Positions 7,957 through 15,441 of a DNA stretch of 64,000 bases are shown one piece after another. The first letter of the stretch is position 1; each line of letters starts with the position of its first letter. Below the pieces are notes generated by a model. It ran no database searches. It saw only the letters and a program-made list of their open reading frames with translations, and had not been told where the DNA came from. The DNA comes from a virus: the IMG/VR virus record IMGVR_UViG_3300015360_002415, positions 1 to 64,000 of that record; one strand, written 5' to 3'. The position numbers were made by a program, and so were the translations under genes.

Positions 7957-8823
7957 TTGAATAAAGAAGAAAGTCAGTATTTGAATTTACTAGAAGAGAT
8001 AGTAACGACTGGTACTAAAAAAAGTGATAGAACTGGTACAGGAACAATTAGTATTTTTGGTAGCAAGCTTAGGTTCTCTCTAGAGAATGATAAAGTGCCT
8101 ATGCTTACCACAAAAAAAATGTTTACAAAAGGTGTAATCGAAGAGCTATTGTTCTTCCTTCGTGGTCAAACAGATTCTAAAATACTAGAGGCGAAAGGAG
8201 TTAATATCTGGAAAGGCAATACCTCTAGAGAATATCTTGATAAAAAAGGATTGACTTCTTATGAAGAGGGCGAAATAGGACCAATGTACGGTGCTCAATG
8301 GAGAAATTTTAACTCACCTTTATATGATAATCTTAATAAAGGAGTCGATCAAATACAAAATGTATTTAATTTAATTAAAAATGACCCAAATAGCAGAAGG
8401 ATGATTGTTACAGCTTATAATCCATTAGTATCACATCTAACAGTACTAGAGCCTTGTCATATGTTTTTTCAATTTTATGTGGATGATGGAAAGTTAAGTG
8501 CGCAGTGGTATCAACGCTCTGTAGATAGCTTTCTAGGCTTACCATTCAATATACTAAGTTACGCCATTCTTACCAAGATAATGGCGAAGGCAGCGGGATT
8601 AGAGCCTAAGGAATTGATTTTTGTAGGTGGCGATACTCACGTATACTTAAATCATTTAGATCAAGTAACTGAACAGATATCAAGAGTACCATTTGAATTT
8701 CCAACAATGAAGATAAATAAAGAATTATCTACAATTAAAGATATTGAAGAATTAGAGTTATCTGATTTCGTAATTAAAGGATATCAATCACATACTGCTA
8801 TTAAAGCGCCAATGGCTGTATAA
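7957..8823 (+). CDS. thyA: Thymidylate synthase (ThyA type)
   Basis: Converts dUMP to dTMP using methylene-tetrahydrofolate, which is oxidised to dihydrofolate and recycled by the DHFR at 9137. The start of the fold (SDRTGTGTISIFG), the catalytic EPCHMFFQFYV with the Cys near residue 167, YQRSVDSFLGLPFNILSYA, and GDTHVYLNH are all present. The 288-residue size is normal. I place the start at TTG 7957, 6 bases after an AAGGAAG ribosome site. The in-frame extension upstream (to 7891) would overlap the membrane protein and does not look like ThyA. No intron interrupts the gene. Confidence 0.92.
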   Translation: MNKEESQYLNLLEEIVTTGTKKSDRTGTGTISIFGSKLRFSLENDKVPMLTTKKMFTKGVIEELLFFLRGQTDSKILEAKGVNIWKGNTSREYLDKKGLTSYEEGEIGPMYGAQWRNFNSPLYDNLNKGVDQIQNVFNLIKNDPNSRRMIVTAYNPLVSHLTVLEPCHMFFQFYVDDGKLSAQWYQRSVDSFLGLPFNILSYAILTKIMAKAAGLEPKELIFVGGDTHVYLNHLDQVTEQISRVPFEFPTMKINKELSTIKDIEELELSDFVIKGYQSHTAIKAPMAV

Positions 8824-8966
8824 TGGGTAATTTACCAGGAAAATATGTATATGGTAATAGTCCATATGGAACATATAATTCATTACAGCTTAAGCATAAC
8901 GGAAGTTCATTTATTGTGAAAAATAATGGTGATTTATTGGTTGAAGGTAAATTATATGGAAGATAA
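8823..8966 (+). CDS. Small hypothetical protein (47 residues)
   Basis: The ATG overlaps the thyA stop by one base (TAATG), so the frame is translationally coupled. The product is Gly/Tyr/Asn-rich (YVYGNSPYGTYNSLQLKHNG) with a C-terminal half predicted to form strands (FIVKNNGDLLVEGKLYGR). It has no recognised family. It overlaps the next small gene by 11 bases. Confidence 0.5.
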   Translation: MGNLPGKYVYGNSPYGTYNSLQLKHNGSSFIVKNNGDLLVEGKLYGR

Positions 8967-9132
8967 AAGAAAAAGTGGATCTATTGGTGTAAGTTATTAT
9001 AAAACTGTATTTATGTTTACAGGATCTACTTTTTCATTTGACTCTGTTTCAGAAAATGAAGATCAAATAGATATTTACAATAAGTTAAAAGTAGAGTTTG
9101 ATAAAATTGTAGCATTGAAAGCATTTTGGTGA
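8956..9132 (+). CDS. Small hypothetical protein (58 residues)
   Basis: I choose ATG at 8956, which has GAAGGT about 7 bases upstream. A longer in-frame start at 8926 has no ribosome site. The product is MEDKRKSGSIGVSYYKTVFM followed by an acidic segment and ends in ALKAFW. No family is recognised. It lies 4 bases before the DHFR gene. Confidence 0.5.
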   Translation: MEDKRKSGSIGVSYYKTVFMFTGSTFSFDSVSENEDQIDIYNKLKVEFDKIVALKAFW

Positions 9133-9136
9133 AAAT

Positions 9137-9727
9137 ATGATTGGAATGATAGTAGGAATATCCAGTAATGGAGTAATTGGTTTAGATGGTAAGATACCTT
9201 TTTACCATTCAGATGATTTGAAATTTTTCAAGAAAATGACACTTAACAGTACTATAATTATGGGTCGCAAGACGTTTGAAAGTATAGGCAAACCTCTTCC
9301 TGAACGAAGAAATATAGTAATAACTTCATCTAAAATAGAGGTTGAAGGAATTGAATGTTTTAAATCCTTAGAAGATGCATTAGATACAACTGCTCCAATT
9401 GCAGATGCGATTGATACATGGTTAATTGGTGTAGCTTCTATATACGAAATTGGGATGACTCATGCTAACGTAATTTATACTACAGTCACCAAAGATATAA
9501 TTTCGGGAGATAATCCAGTAAGATTATGGTTAATTGGTGGAGCTTCTATATACGAAATTGGGATGACTCATGCTGACGTAATTTATACTACAGTCACCAC
9601 AGATATAATTTCGGGAGATAATCCAGTAAGATTTCCATGGATCAATCCCCGATTATTTAAAATCGTAGAAGAGATTCAACTTAATGAAATTTTAACAGTA
9701 TTCAAATATCAACGTATAGTTAAATAA
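9137..9727 (+). CDS. folA: Dihydrofolate reductase with internal tandem duplication
   Basis: Reduces dihydrofolate to tetrahydrofolate, pairing with thyA. The N-terminal half is a normal DHFR (MIGMIVGISSNGVIGLDGKI, MGRKTFESIGKPLPERRNIV). Residues 95-130 and 131-166 are a direct duplication of the segment with the conserved I-G-G-A-x-I-Y loop that contacts the NADPH phosphate. The second copy has IGGASIY; the first has IGVASIY, breaking the Gly-Gly. Length is 196 versus about 160 for the family, a difference of exactly the repeat. Whether the enzyme folds with the first copy looped out is unknown. Its end overlaps the convergent gene at 9720 by 8 bases. Confidence 0.88.
   Translation: MIGMIVGISSNGVIGLDGKIPFYHSDDLKFFKKMTLNSTIIMGRKTFESIGKPLPERRNIVITSSKIEVEGIECFKSLEDALDTTAPIADAIDTWLIGVASIYEIGMTHANVIYTTVTKDIISGDNPVRLWLIGGASIYEIGMTHADVIYTTVTTDIISGDNPVRFPWINPRLFKIVEEIQLNEILTVFKYQRIVK
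9419..9634 (+). repeat. Perfect-length tandem duplication inside folA (2 x 108 bp)
   Basis: Copy 1 is 9419-9526 and copy 2 is 9527-9634, head to tail and in frame. By eye they differ at four of 108 positions: a T/G change that gives Val versus Gly, an A/G that gives Asn versus Asp, an A/C that gives Lys versus Thr, and the last base. The high identity implies a recent event. The differences argue against a simple assembly stutter. Confidence 0.92.
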
Positions 9728-10241
9728 CATTCCATTGCGTTCCATTATAAATAAATCTTAATGAACCGTAATCGGAGCTAATTATTCTATTTGGAGCGTA
9801 ACCATCAGTAAGCTTACCATTTGGTTGTATTGTAATATTAAAAGCATTTGCAGTTCCAGTTGCATCTTTAATAATTACTTCATGACCAAGTTGCGGCGTG
9901 CCCGGCAGGGTAATGGTTCTAGCCGCAGTTGTATCAACAGCTACAAAATTATCACTATAAAGTACAGTATAGTTGCTACTTACAAGTGTAACTGGAATAG
10001 TATAATTTTGTAAATTGGTAGGATACCAATCAGAGTTAGTCAAGCCGAAACCTAAAACGTAATATCTACTTGCATTTTTATCAAAAACAAGCATTCCTTC
10101 TTTACGGCTGGCAGTAGGTATTGCGTCTCTAGCACCTGCATTAGCAACAATTTGAAAACCACCTTTAACGTGTTTATCTTCAACTATTGGGAAATTTCCA
10201 TCACCTGCTGGCACTAATGTTGTTATTATTTGAGTTGGCAT
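9720..10241 (-). CDS. Virion fibre-like protein with C-terminal beta module
   Basis: A 173-residue protein. Its last 75 residues (ARTITLPGTPQLGHEVIIKD, then NITIQPNG and GSLRFIYNGTQWNVI) form a beta-rich module that also ends the 709-residue fibre at 18432, with the same terminal W-x-(V/I)-I. The N-terminal half includes FQIVANAGARDAIPTASRKEGMLVF, a segment type seen in phage fibre and appendage proteins. Likely an accessory fibre or head/tail decoration. It converges on folA with an 8-base overlap. Confidence 0.65.
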   Translation of the reverse strand: MPTQIITTLVPAGDGNFPIVEDKHVKGGFQIVANAGARDAIPTASRKEGMLVFDKNASRYYVLGFGLTNSDWYPTNLQNYTIPVTLVSSNYTVLYSDNFVAVDTTAARTITLPGTPQLGHEVIIKDATGTANAFNITIQPNGKLTDGYAPNRIISSDYGSLRFIYNGTQWNVI

Positions 10242-10272
10242 TATTTATCCTTTATAGCTATATACGATAGAT

Positions 10273-11349
10273 TTAGTATTTGCTTTTGCATAATTGTAGA
10301 TTGTTAAAAATTCTACGCAATTCGTTTTCAGGTGCCTTATAAATACGCAAAAGATATTTATTTAGTTCAATAGCCTCTTCAATCTCACCAAGATGAAAAG
10401 AGGCTATTGCCATTTCGTCATAAATCTTCCAGTCATAGCAAGGCTCCTCAATGAATAAACCATCACTTGGTTTCTTTACAGTACAACCAATTTTAGCATA
10501 AAAATAAGCTTTATCATAAAGTTTCATTTTACGACAGTAAGCAGCTAAATACAATAGGCTTTCTATTCTTTTAGAATTGCAATTGAAAGCTCTAATATAG
10601 GCTGATTCGATTAACGTTATATTTTCTGGACTAACAATTTCAAGAATCTTGGCTGATTCTAAAATTGCGATAAATCTTTCTTCAATCCAACCGCCTAATA
10701 GATCTCTTTTTAGATAGTAAGCAAGCGCCTCTTCATATTTACCTGCATCTCTATAGCTTTGCGCACAATAGAATGTATTTCTATGATCATTGGGCTTCTT
10801 TATAAGCTCTGATTCGAATACTAAAGCATCATTTATATATTTGAATGAGTTACTAGATCTATGTCCATCTGCTCCATAAAGTATCTTGCATCCTTGCAAT
10901 GTTATTGGGACAACGTACTCTGGAAGATTTATATATTCATGTACCAATCCTATATAATTAAATTCAATTGAATTGTGAATTAACTGTGGTCTATAATAGG
11001 TTACTGAATTGTGTTCAATTCGTATCTTATAGACTTCTTCACATAATTTCTTGAATGAAAAATTGTGCTCAAAAATAAACTTATCATCAGCATCTATGAT
11101 TAAGGTATAATCTGCCTTAGTCTTAGAAATTGCTAATGATAAGTTTCTATTTGTACTAAAATCATGCCAATCATGACGATGAAGTTCTCCAGGGATTCCA
11201 TTAAGAGTCTTATGAATTAGATCTATCGTATTATCTGTAGACCCTGTATCACAAATTACCCAATAATCTATATGATTTTTGAGTGATTCAAGACACCTTA
11301 CAATACAGTGTTCTTCATTTTTTACTATCATAGATAAGCAGACAGTCAT
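10273..11349 (-). CDS. Family 2 glycosyltransferase with C-terminal TPR-like repeats
   Basis: GT-A fold sugar transferase: N-terminal CLSMIVKNEEHCIVRCLESL, the nucleotide-sugar site CDTGSTDNT (about 34-42), and the metal-binding DADD (about 86-89). Residues 190-350 contain helical pairs resembling TPRs (YCAQSYRDAGKYEEALAYYL). This layout (GT2 plus TPR) is common in bacterial SunS-like and polysaccharide enzymes. It lies among virion genes, so virion protein or host surface glycosylation is possible. A perfect 10-bp inverted repeat flanks the gene (10257-10266 and 11354-11363). Confidence 0.85.
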   Translation of the reverse strand: MTVCLSMIVKNEEHCIVRCLESLKNHIDYWVICDTGSTDNTIDLIHKTLNGIPGELHRHDWHDFSTNRNLSLAISKTKADYTLIIDADDKFIFEHNFSFKKLCEEVYKIRIEHNSVTYYRPQLIHNSIEFNYIGLVHEYINLPEYVVPITLQGCKILYGADGHRSSNSFKYINDALVFESELIKKPNDHRNTFYCAQSYRDAGKYEEALAYYLKRDLLGGWIEERFIAILESAKILEIVSPENITLIESAYIRAFNCNSKRIESLLYLAAYCRKMKLYDKAYFYAKIGCTVKKPSDGLFIEEPCYDWKIYDEMAIASFHLGEIEEAIELNKYLLRIYKAPENELRRIFNNLQLCKSKY

Positions 11350-11369
11350 ACTACGTATATAGCGTTTAA

Positions 11370-12488
11370 TTAACTTGTAGTGACGGTAATTTCTCCAAGA
11401 CCAGTGAATTCACTCTCATATAATGAAAAGTTTTCTATGATTCCAAAATTATTCGTTAAAGTATAATCATTAATAAATGTGAAACCACCTTGTAAACCAT
11501 TAACAGTAAAAATAATATTTCCAAAATTTGCTCTGCAAGCAAAATAAATACTTTGACCTGCTGTAGCCGTTGCAGTAAAGGTATAAACTTTTGTTCTAGT
11601 TAACGCGCTATCAGATAGTGTGAGTATAAAAACAGCACCAGTTTCACCTGGACTATTAGCTCCCCAATACATTTTTTGAACCCAATATACAGTTGCGGTA
11701 GCTTCCTTTTGAATTCTACCTTGAATAGCAGATAATGTAAATGTAACAGAATCATTATGATTATTAAAAATAAATGATTCTACGCTGCTAAATGAATACT
11801 TATCAACATCTGGAATAGAGTCAGGAGTATTATTTTCATCATCTGTAATAGAAAGATTTGTAATATTAGGTAGGGTATATGATGCAAGGAATGCTGGTGT
11901 TACTAGAGTATCACCTACTTCTATTAATGTACCGGCTGTAGGGGTTAAAGTCATTATTAATGGTTTAACATTATCTTCATATAGGTAATCTGGACACCAA
12001 GTACCAAAAGCATTGACTAAAACATATCCATCTAAAGGTGCAATATCAGCAATTGAATCACCCCTAATACCGATAACTGTTTGAATAAATGGACCTCCAT
12101 CTAAATCTCCATTTCCTGAAAATGTTGAAACGTCAGCAGCAGGTTGTGGAATCCAGGCTGTGCCAGACCAAATAAGAACGTCTCCTGCTATTGGTTCAAC
12201 AGAGGAGACTGGATTACCACGAATACCAATGACTTCAGGGGAAGATAATGTATTTCCTAAATCTCCATTCAATTCAATAAAATCAATAGAATTAACAGTA
12301 GTTTCAAGAGCATCTAATCTTGCTTTAACTGTCGATGATAATCCCCTGGGTTTGATGCCAAGTTCAGCTTCGATGGCTAGGATAGTATCTCTAAGACGAT
12401 TTATGGTAACTGCACGGATTGGAGTAAAATTATCTACGACAGTTGGTAGATCAGAAGTGGTATCTATTTGAGCAGGATATTTTGGCAT
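11370..12488 (-). CDS. Modular fibre protein with GD-repeat
   Basis: A 372-residue protein. The N-terminus carries a helix module (LGIKPRGLSSTVKARLDALE) also found in the 18432 fibre (LGTTPGGVYANVRVRLDILE). Two repeats follow, of the form G-D-L ... V-I-G-I-R-G ... P ... W (about 75-115 and 122-165), as in the same fibre. The remainder is Thr/Asn-rich beta sequence. Likely a trimeric tail fibre or appendage. The downstream glycosyltransferase is 21 bases away. Confidence 0.7.
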   Translation of the reverse strand: MPKYPAQIDTTSDLPTVVDNFTPIRAVTINRLRDTILAIEAELGIKPRGLSSTVKARLDALETTVNSIDFIELNGDLGNTLSSPEVIGIRGNPVSSVEPIAGDVLIWSGTAWIPQPAADVSTFSGNGDLDGGPFIQTVIGIRGDSIADIAPLDGYVLVNAFGTWCPDYLYEDNVKPLIMTLTPTAGTLIEVGDTLVTPAFLASYTLPNITNLSITDDENNTPDSIPDVDKYSFSSVESFIFNNHNDSVTFTLSAIQGRIQKEATATVYWVQKMYWGANSPGETGAVFILTLSDSALTRTKVYTFTATATAGQSIYFACRANFGNIIFTVNGLQGGFTFINDYTLTNNFGIIENFSLYESEFTGLGEITVTTS

Positions 12489-12512
12489 TTTATGACCTCA
12501 GCAATGTAATTA

Positions 12513-12532
12513 TATACTAAAAATTTAGTATA
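12513..12532. promoter_or_regulatory. Palindrome with divergent -10-like boxes
   Basis: Nine-base arms (12513-12521 and 12524-12532) around a 2-base centre. Each strand reads TATACT, so the palindrome offers a -10 box to both the minus-strand fibre gene (12488) and the plus-strand gene (12583). No clear -35 is seen on either side. It could equally be an operator. The gap 12489-12582 holds nothing else I recognise. Confidence 0.4.
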
Positions 12533-12582
12533 AGATATATTACGAATGCACGTCTTTACACAATTACAAATAAGGGTATTTA

Positions 12583-13032
12583 ATGAAACATTTCCATAAA
12601 ATTGCAGAATTAGCAAATAGATTCGAACATAAATTAGCTCAAATTGCAGCGACACAATCTGATACTACATCATTATTTTTTGATACTGAGAAAAAGCAAA
12701 TAGCTTTTGATGCTGCAATTAAGAATGAAAAAGGCAAAGTATATCAATTAATGCTTGCATATTTCAACAAAAAAGATGCCAAAGGTATTCCTGGGCAAAA
12801 TCCATGTTCCGTAAAAATATCAGCTTTTGCTCAAGATAAAAAGGCTTGGTGGTCAATTACAACTAATCCTGCAAATCTAACTAATGTTTTAAAACCATAT
12901 GTAGATACTGAATATAAAAATGTAATTGGCGAAAATATGGCTACAAGATTAGCTAAAATCCAAGCCGCAGTTGTGAAGGGTGACATTGGATCAGGCTCAA
13001 TCTTAGTTGCTGATTTAGAATTTACGGTTTAA
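12583..13032 (+). CDS. Putative virion-associated protein with N-terminal helix tag
   Basis: A 149-residue protein of unknown family. The first 22 residues (MKHFHKIAELANRFEHKLAQ) form a clear amphipathic helix resembling tags in the genes at 1 and 17645. The rest is a mixed fold (QKKSYL-type helices and strands; YQLMLAYFNKKDAKG, SITTNPANLTNVLKPYVD). AAGGGT ribosome site 5 bases before the ATG. The next gene starts 2 bases after its stop. Confidence 0.55.
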   Translation: MKHFHKIAELANRFEHKLAQIAATQSDTTSLFFDTEKKQIAFDAAIKNEKGKVYQLMLAYFNKKDAKGIPGQNPCSVKISAFAQDKKAWWSITTNPANLTNVLKPYVDTEYKNVIGENMATRLAKIQAAVVKGDIGSGSILVADLEFTV

Positions 13033-13033
13033 T

Positions 13034-13687
13034 ATGAGCATAGAAACATTAACACAAGAGGCTAAAAAGCATTTCCCAGATCTAGAAATTAGATACAAAG
13101 ATCAATCTATTTTTATGAAAGTCTTAGGAACATTAATGTTCTTCAATAAAGACTTCATGACTAAATATATTACAACTATTGGTTCTAAAGTCTATTTTCC
13201 AAGTGAAGAGCATGTAGCCACGCGACCATTAAGTAGCTCAATAACTTTATTACATGAATTAGTTCATATTTATGATTCTAAAAAGTTCACTAGTCTTCTA
13301 TTTAGTTTTCTTTATCTAGTACCACAAATACTAATACTAGTTGCCTTACCATTAATGTTCATTAGCTGGAAAGTAGCACTAGTATTAATGGTACTATTTG
13401 CATTACCATTACCAGCATACTTTAGAATGTACTTCGAAAGAAGAGCATATATTTCTACATTATATGTTTATAAAACTATAGCTGATAGAACTAGTAAAGT
13501 TTTTGATTATAATAAACACAAAGAATCAGCTATAGCACAATTCAAAACATCAGCATATTATTATATGTGGATGTTTAAAGGTATTAAGAATGATTTTGAT
13601 AAGGCAATTGTCGATGTAAAAGAAGGTAAGAAGCCTTATGATGACAAAATTTTAGATATCGTGGCAGATTTATCAAGATTTATCTAA
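13034..13687 (+). CDS. Membrane-anchored HExxH metallopeptidase-like protein
   Basis: A 217-residue protein with a zinc-peptidase motif LLHELVHIYD at about residues 74-83 (H-E-x-x-H), followed by two hydrophobic segments (about 92-113 and 115-133) and then FERRAY, whose Glu could be the third zinc ligand (gluzincin type). This layout, active site just before a membrane hairpin, resembles small membrane-linked metallopeptidases. Substrate unknown; it might cleave a membrane or periplasmic protein. It follows the 12583 gene by 1 base. Confidence 0.6.
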   Translation: MSIETLTQEAKKHFPDLEIRYKDQSIFMKVLGTLMFFNKDFMTKYITTIGSKVYFPSEEHVATRPLSSSITLLHELVHIYDSKKFTSLLFSFLYLVPQILILVALPLMFISWKVALVLMVLFALPLPAYFRMYFERRAYISTLYVYKTIADRTSKVFDYNKHKESAIAQFKTSAYYYMWMFKGIKNDFDKAIVDVKEGKKPYDDKILDIVADLSRFI

Positions 13688-13694
13688 AGCTTTT

Positions 13695-13727
13695 CAGTTA
13701 CTGATATAATAAGCGATACAGTAACTG
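13695..13727 (+). promoter_or_regulatory. Inverted repeat enclosing a TATAAT box
   Basis: CAGTTACTG (13695-13703) and CAGTAACTG (13719-13727) are perfect 9-base complementary arms. The 15-base centre contains TATAAT (13705-13710), which would start transcription near 13717, 25 bases before the flavoprotein ATG. No good -35 is visible. An operator over a promoter is the simplest reading. A related arm sequence occurs at 20577. Confidence 0.45.
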
Positions 13728-13741
13728 TTCAAAGGAAAAGC

Positions 13742-14950
13742 ATGAACAATTTTGATGTTGGTATTATTGGTGCGGGTGTTGCTGGTGCTTTTGCTACTAT
13801 GAAGATTGCAAAAGACCATAAAAATGTAAAAACTGTTGTTTTTGATTTGGGGCGCCCACCTATGAAACGTAGAAGGCAGTTGGAGGGATGGCTTGGCTGT
13901 CTCCCCAACAGCGACGGCAAATTATACCTAAATGATCTAACAAAAGTAGAAGAACTCGTTGGCGCTCGCAAAATCAAGAGCGCTCATAATACGTTCAATA
14001 ATATTTTATCAGCAATTGATACATTCAAAATCATTAAAGATAAGTCACCTAGCATTTCTACTGAAAAAAGAATTAGAAAAGCTGGATTCGATATAGCTTT
14101 AAATGACTACACTCAAATTTATCCAAAAGACATTCACGCCTTATCTAAAATGATGGCAGACCAAATAGAACTTTCTAAGAATATTACATTCAGTTTCGAT
14201 AATGAAGTAACTAAGGTTTATAAGCAAAAAGGTATGTTCATAATTTCTACACAAGAAAAAGAATATAAGTGTAAGAAAATTATAATTGCTGTTGGTCGTA
14301 GTGGTTGGCGCTGGGCAAAAGACGTATATTCAAATTTTGGAATCATTGACAATAATGATATAGCTAAATTTGGTATTAGGGTCGAAATGAATGCGCCAAA
14401 TCTAAAAGACTTCAATAAATCAAATTGCACTCTAACTAAAGGTGATTTAGAACTAGGTCCATTTTCATGGTTCGGAACAGTAATTCCAGAAGATCATATT
14501 GAATTAGCTATTTCGGCTTTTAGATCTAATGAGAATAGGTGGAAAACAGATAAAGTATCTTTCAATCTTATTGGTAGCAAGCCATTTCCAAACAAAGGAT
14601 TTGAACAAACAGATAGGATAGGAAACTTAACATTTGTATTAGCTAACGATAGAATTCTTAAAGAAAGAGTTTCAACGATTATGACGGATAAAAGTAAAAT
14701 ATCAGTCATACCTGAGTATAGCTGGTTAGCAGAATCACTTACAGAAGTATCAGCTTTCATACCAGATTTGTTAACTAAAGCTTATTTTCATGTTCCAACG
14801 ATATTACCTATTGGTCCAAAGATCAATATTGGTTCTAATCTTGAGACAGAAGTTGATGGAATGTTTGTAGTAGGAGAGAGTACTGGTGTACCAGGAATAC
14901 TTTCCGCTGCTACAATGGGTATAATTGCAAGCGATTCCGTTTGCAAATAA
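13742..14950 (+). CDS. FAD-dependent oxidoreductase
   Basis: A 402-residue flavoprotein. The N-terminal Rossmann motif GIIGAGVAGAFATMKI (about 7-22) binds the ADP part of FAD. The middle segment KCKKIIIAVGRSGWRWAKD is the usual second strand. The C-terminus VDGMFVVGESTGVPGILSAA is the FAD-pyrophosphate/flavin region typical of the two-dinucleotide-binding flavoprotein group. I cannot name the substrate; distant relatives include uncharacterised dehydrogenases of the COG2509 kind. AAAGGAAAA ribosome site. Flavoproteins of this size are rare in phages. Confidence 0.75.
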   Translation: MNNFDVGIIGAGVAGAFATMKIAKDHKNVKTVVFDLGRPPMKRRRQLEGWLGCLPNSDGKLYLNDLTKVEELVGARKIKSAHNTFNNILSAIDTFKIIKDKSPSISTEKRIRKAGFDIALNDYTQIYPKDIHALSKMMADQIELSKNITFSFDNEVTKVYKQKGMFIISTQEKEYKCKKIIIAVGRSGWRWAKDVYSNFGIIDNNDIAKFGIRVEMNAPNLKDFNKSNCTLTKGDLELGPFSWFGTVIPEDHIELAISAFRSNENRWKTDKVSFNLIGSKPFPNKGFEQTDRIGNLTFVLANDRILKERVSTIMTDKSKISVIPEYSWLAESLTEVSAFIPDLLTKAYFHVPTILPIGPKINIGSNLETEVDGMFVVGESTGVPGILSAATMGIIASDSVCK

Positions 14951-14951
14951 T

Positions 14952-14991
14952 GTAATTGCAGATATATCAAAGTGATAGATATAGCAATTAC
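14952..14991. promoter_or_regulatory. Intergenic inverted repeat
   Basis: GTAATTGC (14952-14959) and GCAATTAC (14984-14991) are perfect complementary arms, with further partial pairing inside (GATATATC against GATAGATATA). There is no T-run after it, so a factor-independent terminator is unlikely. It could be an operator or a structured leader for the gene at 15025. Confidence 0.35.
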
Positions 14992-15024
14992 TTAAGCCTG
15001 TATCTATAAATTATAGAGAACATA

Positions 15025-15387
15025 ATGTCAAATAAAACAAATTCAGATACTAGTAGTACTCAATCAGCCAGCGAAGATTTTAAAGATCAGAATCTCAAAC
15101 ACAATCTAAGTAAGTTTGATTATGATTTGTATCATGAAGAAGATAATGTATCTGAAAAAGTAATTCGTATTAAACGATTTTCAATGCCAAACAAAGGTGA
15201 GCGTTGGAAGATCTTTGAAGATAATAAGGTAGAATTTATTGTAGAAGGTGCCAAACTAACAATCAAGGAGCGTGAGTTTTTACGAACTGTTGATGGTATT
15301 AACTTTCTTCTCAGTCAATTCAAAGCTGGTATCCGCTCGTTCAATTCATTGAAAATTGAGCTTAAGAAAAAATTAACGACGCCTTGA
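15025..15387 (+). CDS. Hypothetical acidic/basic small protein
   Basis: A 120-residue protein. The first 25 residues are Ser/Thr/Asn-rich and probably disordered. The body is charged, with a segment RFSMPNKGERWKIFEDNKVE and a C-terminal helix ending in KIELKKKL. No family recognised. The promoter of the next gene overlaps its stop codon. Confidence 0.5.
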   Translation: MSNKTNSDTSSTQSASEDFKDQNLKHNLSKFDYDLYHEEDNVSEKVIRIKRFSMPNKGERWKIFEDNKVEFIVEGAKLTIKEREFLRTVDGINFLLSQFKAGIRSFNSLKIELKKKLTTP

Positions 15388-15411
15388 CAAACGTATTCTC
15401 ATAATTATACT
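15384..15411 (+). promoter_or_regulatory. Sigma70-type promoter before the second exonuclease
   Basis: TTGACA at 15384-15389 overlaps the stop of the preceding gene. TATACT at 15406-15411 follows after 16 bases, the same spacing as the promoters at 604 and 6623. The leader to ATG 15442 is about 25 bases and carries AAGGTGG. Confidence 0.6.
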
Positions 15412-15441
15412 ATACTAGTACAATCACCAAAGGTGGAAATT

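Noticed and set aside
7957-8823. Group I intron in thyA
   Set aside because: The gene is continuous with all motifs in order, so no intron is present.
10241-10270. T4-type late promoter (TATAAATA) before fibre genes
   Set aside because: TATAAAGG-like words overlap the ribosome sites, so they are probably only translation signals.
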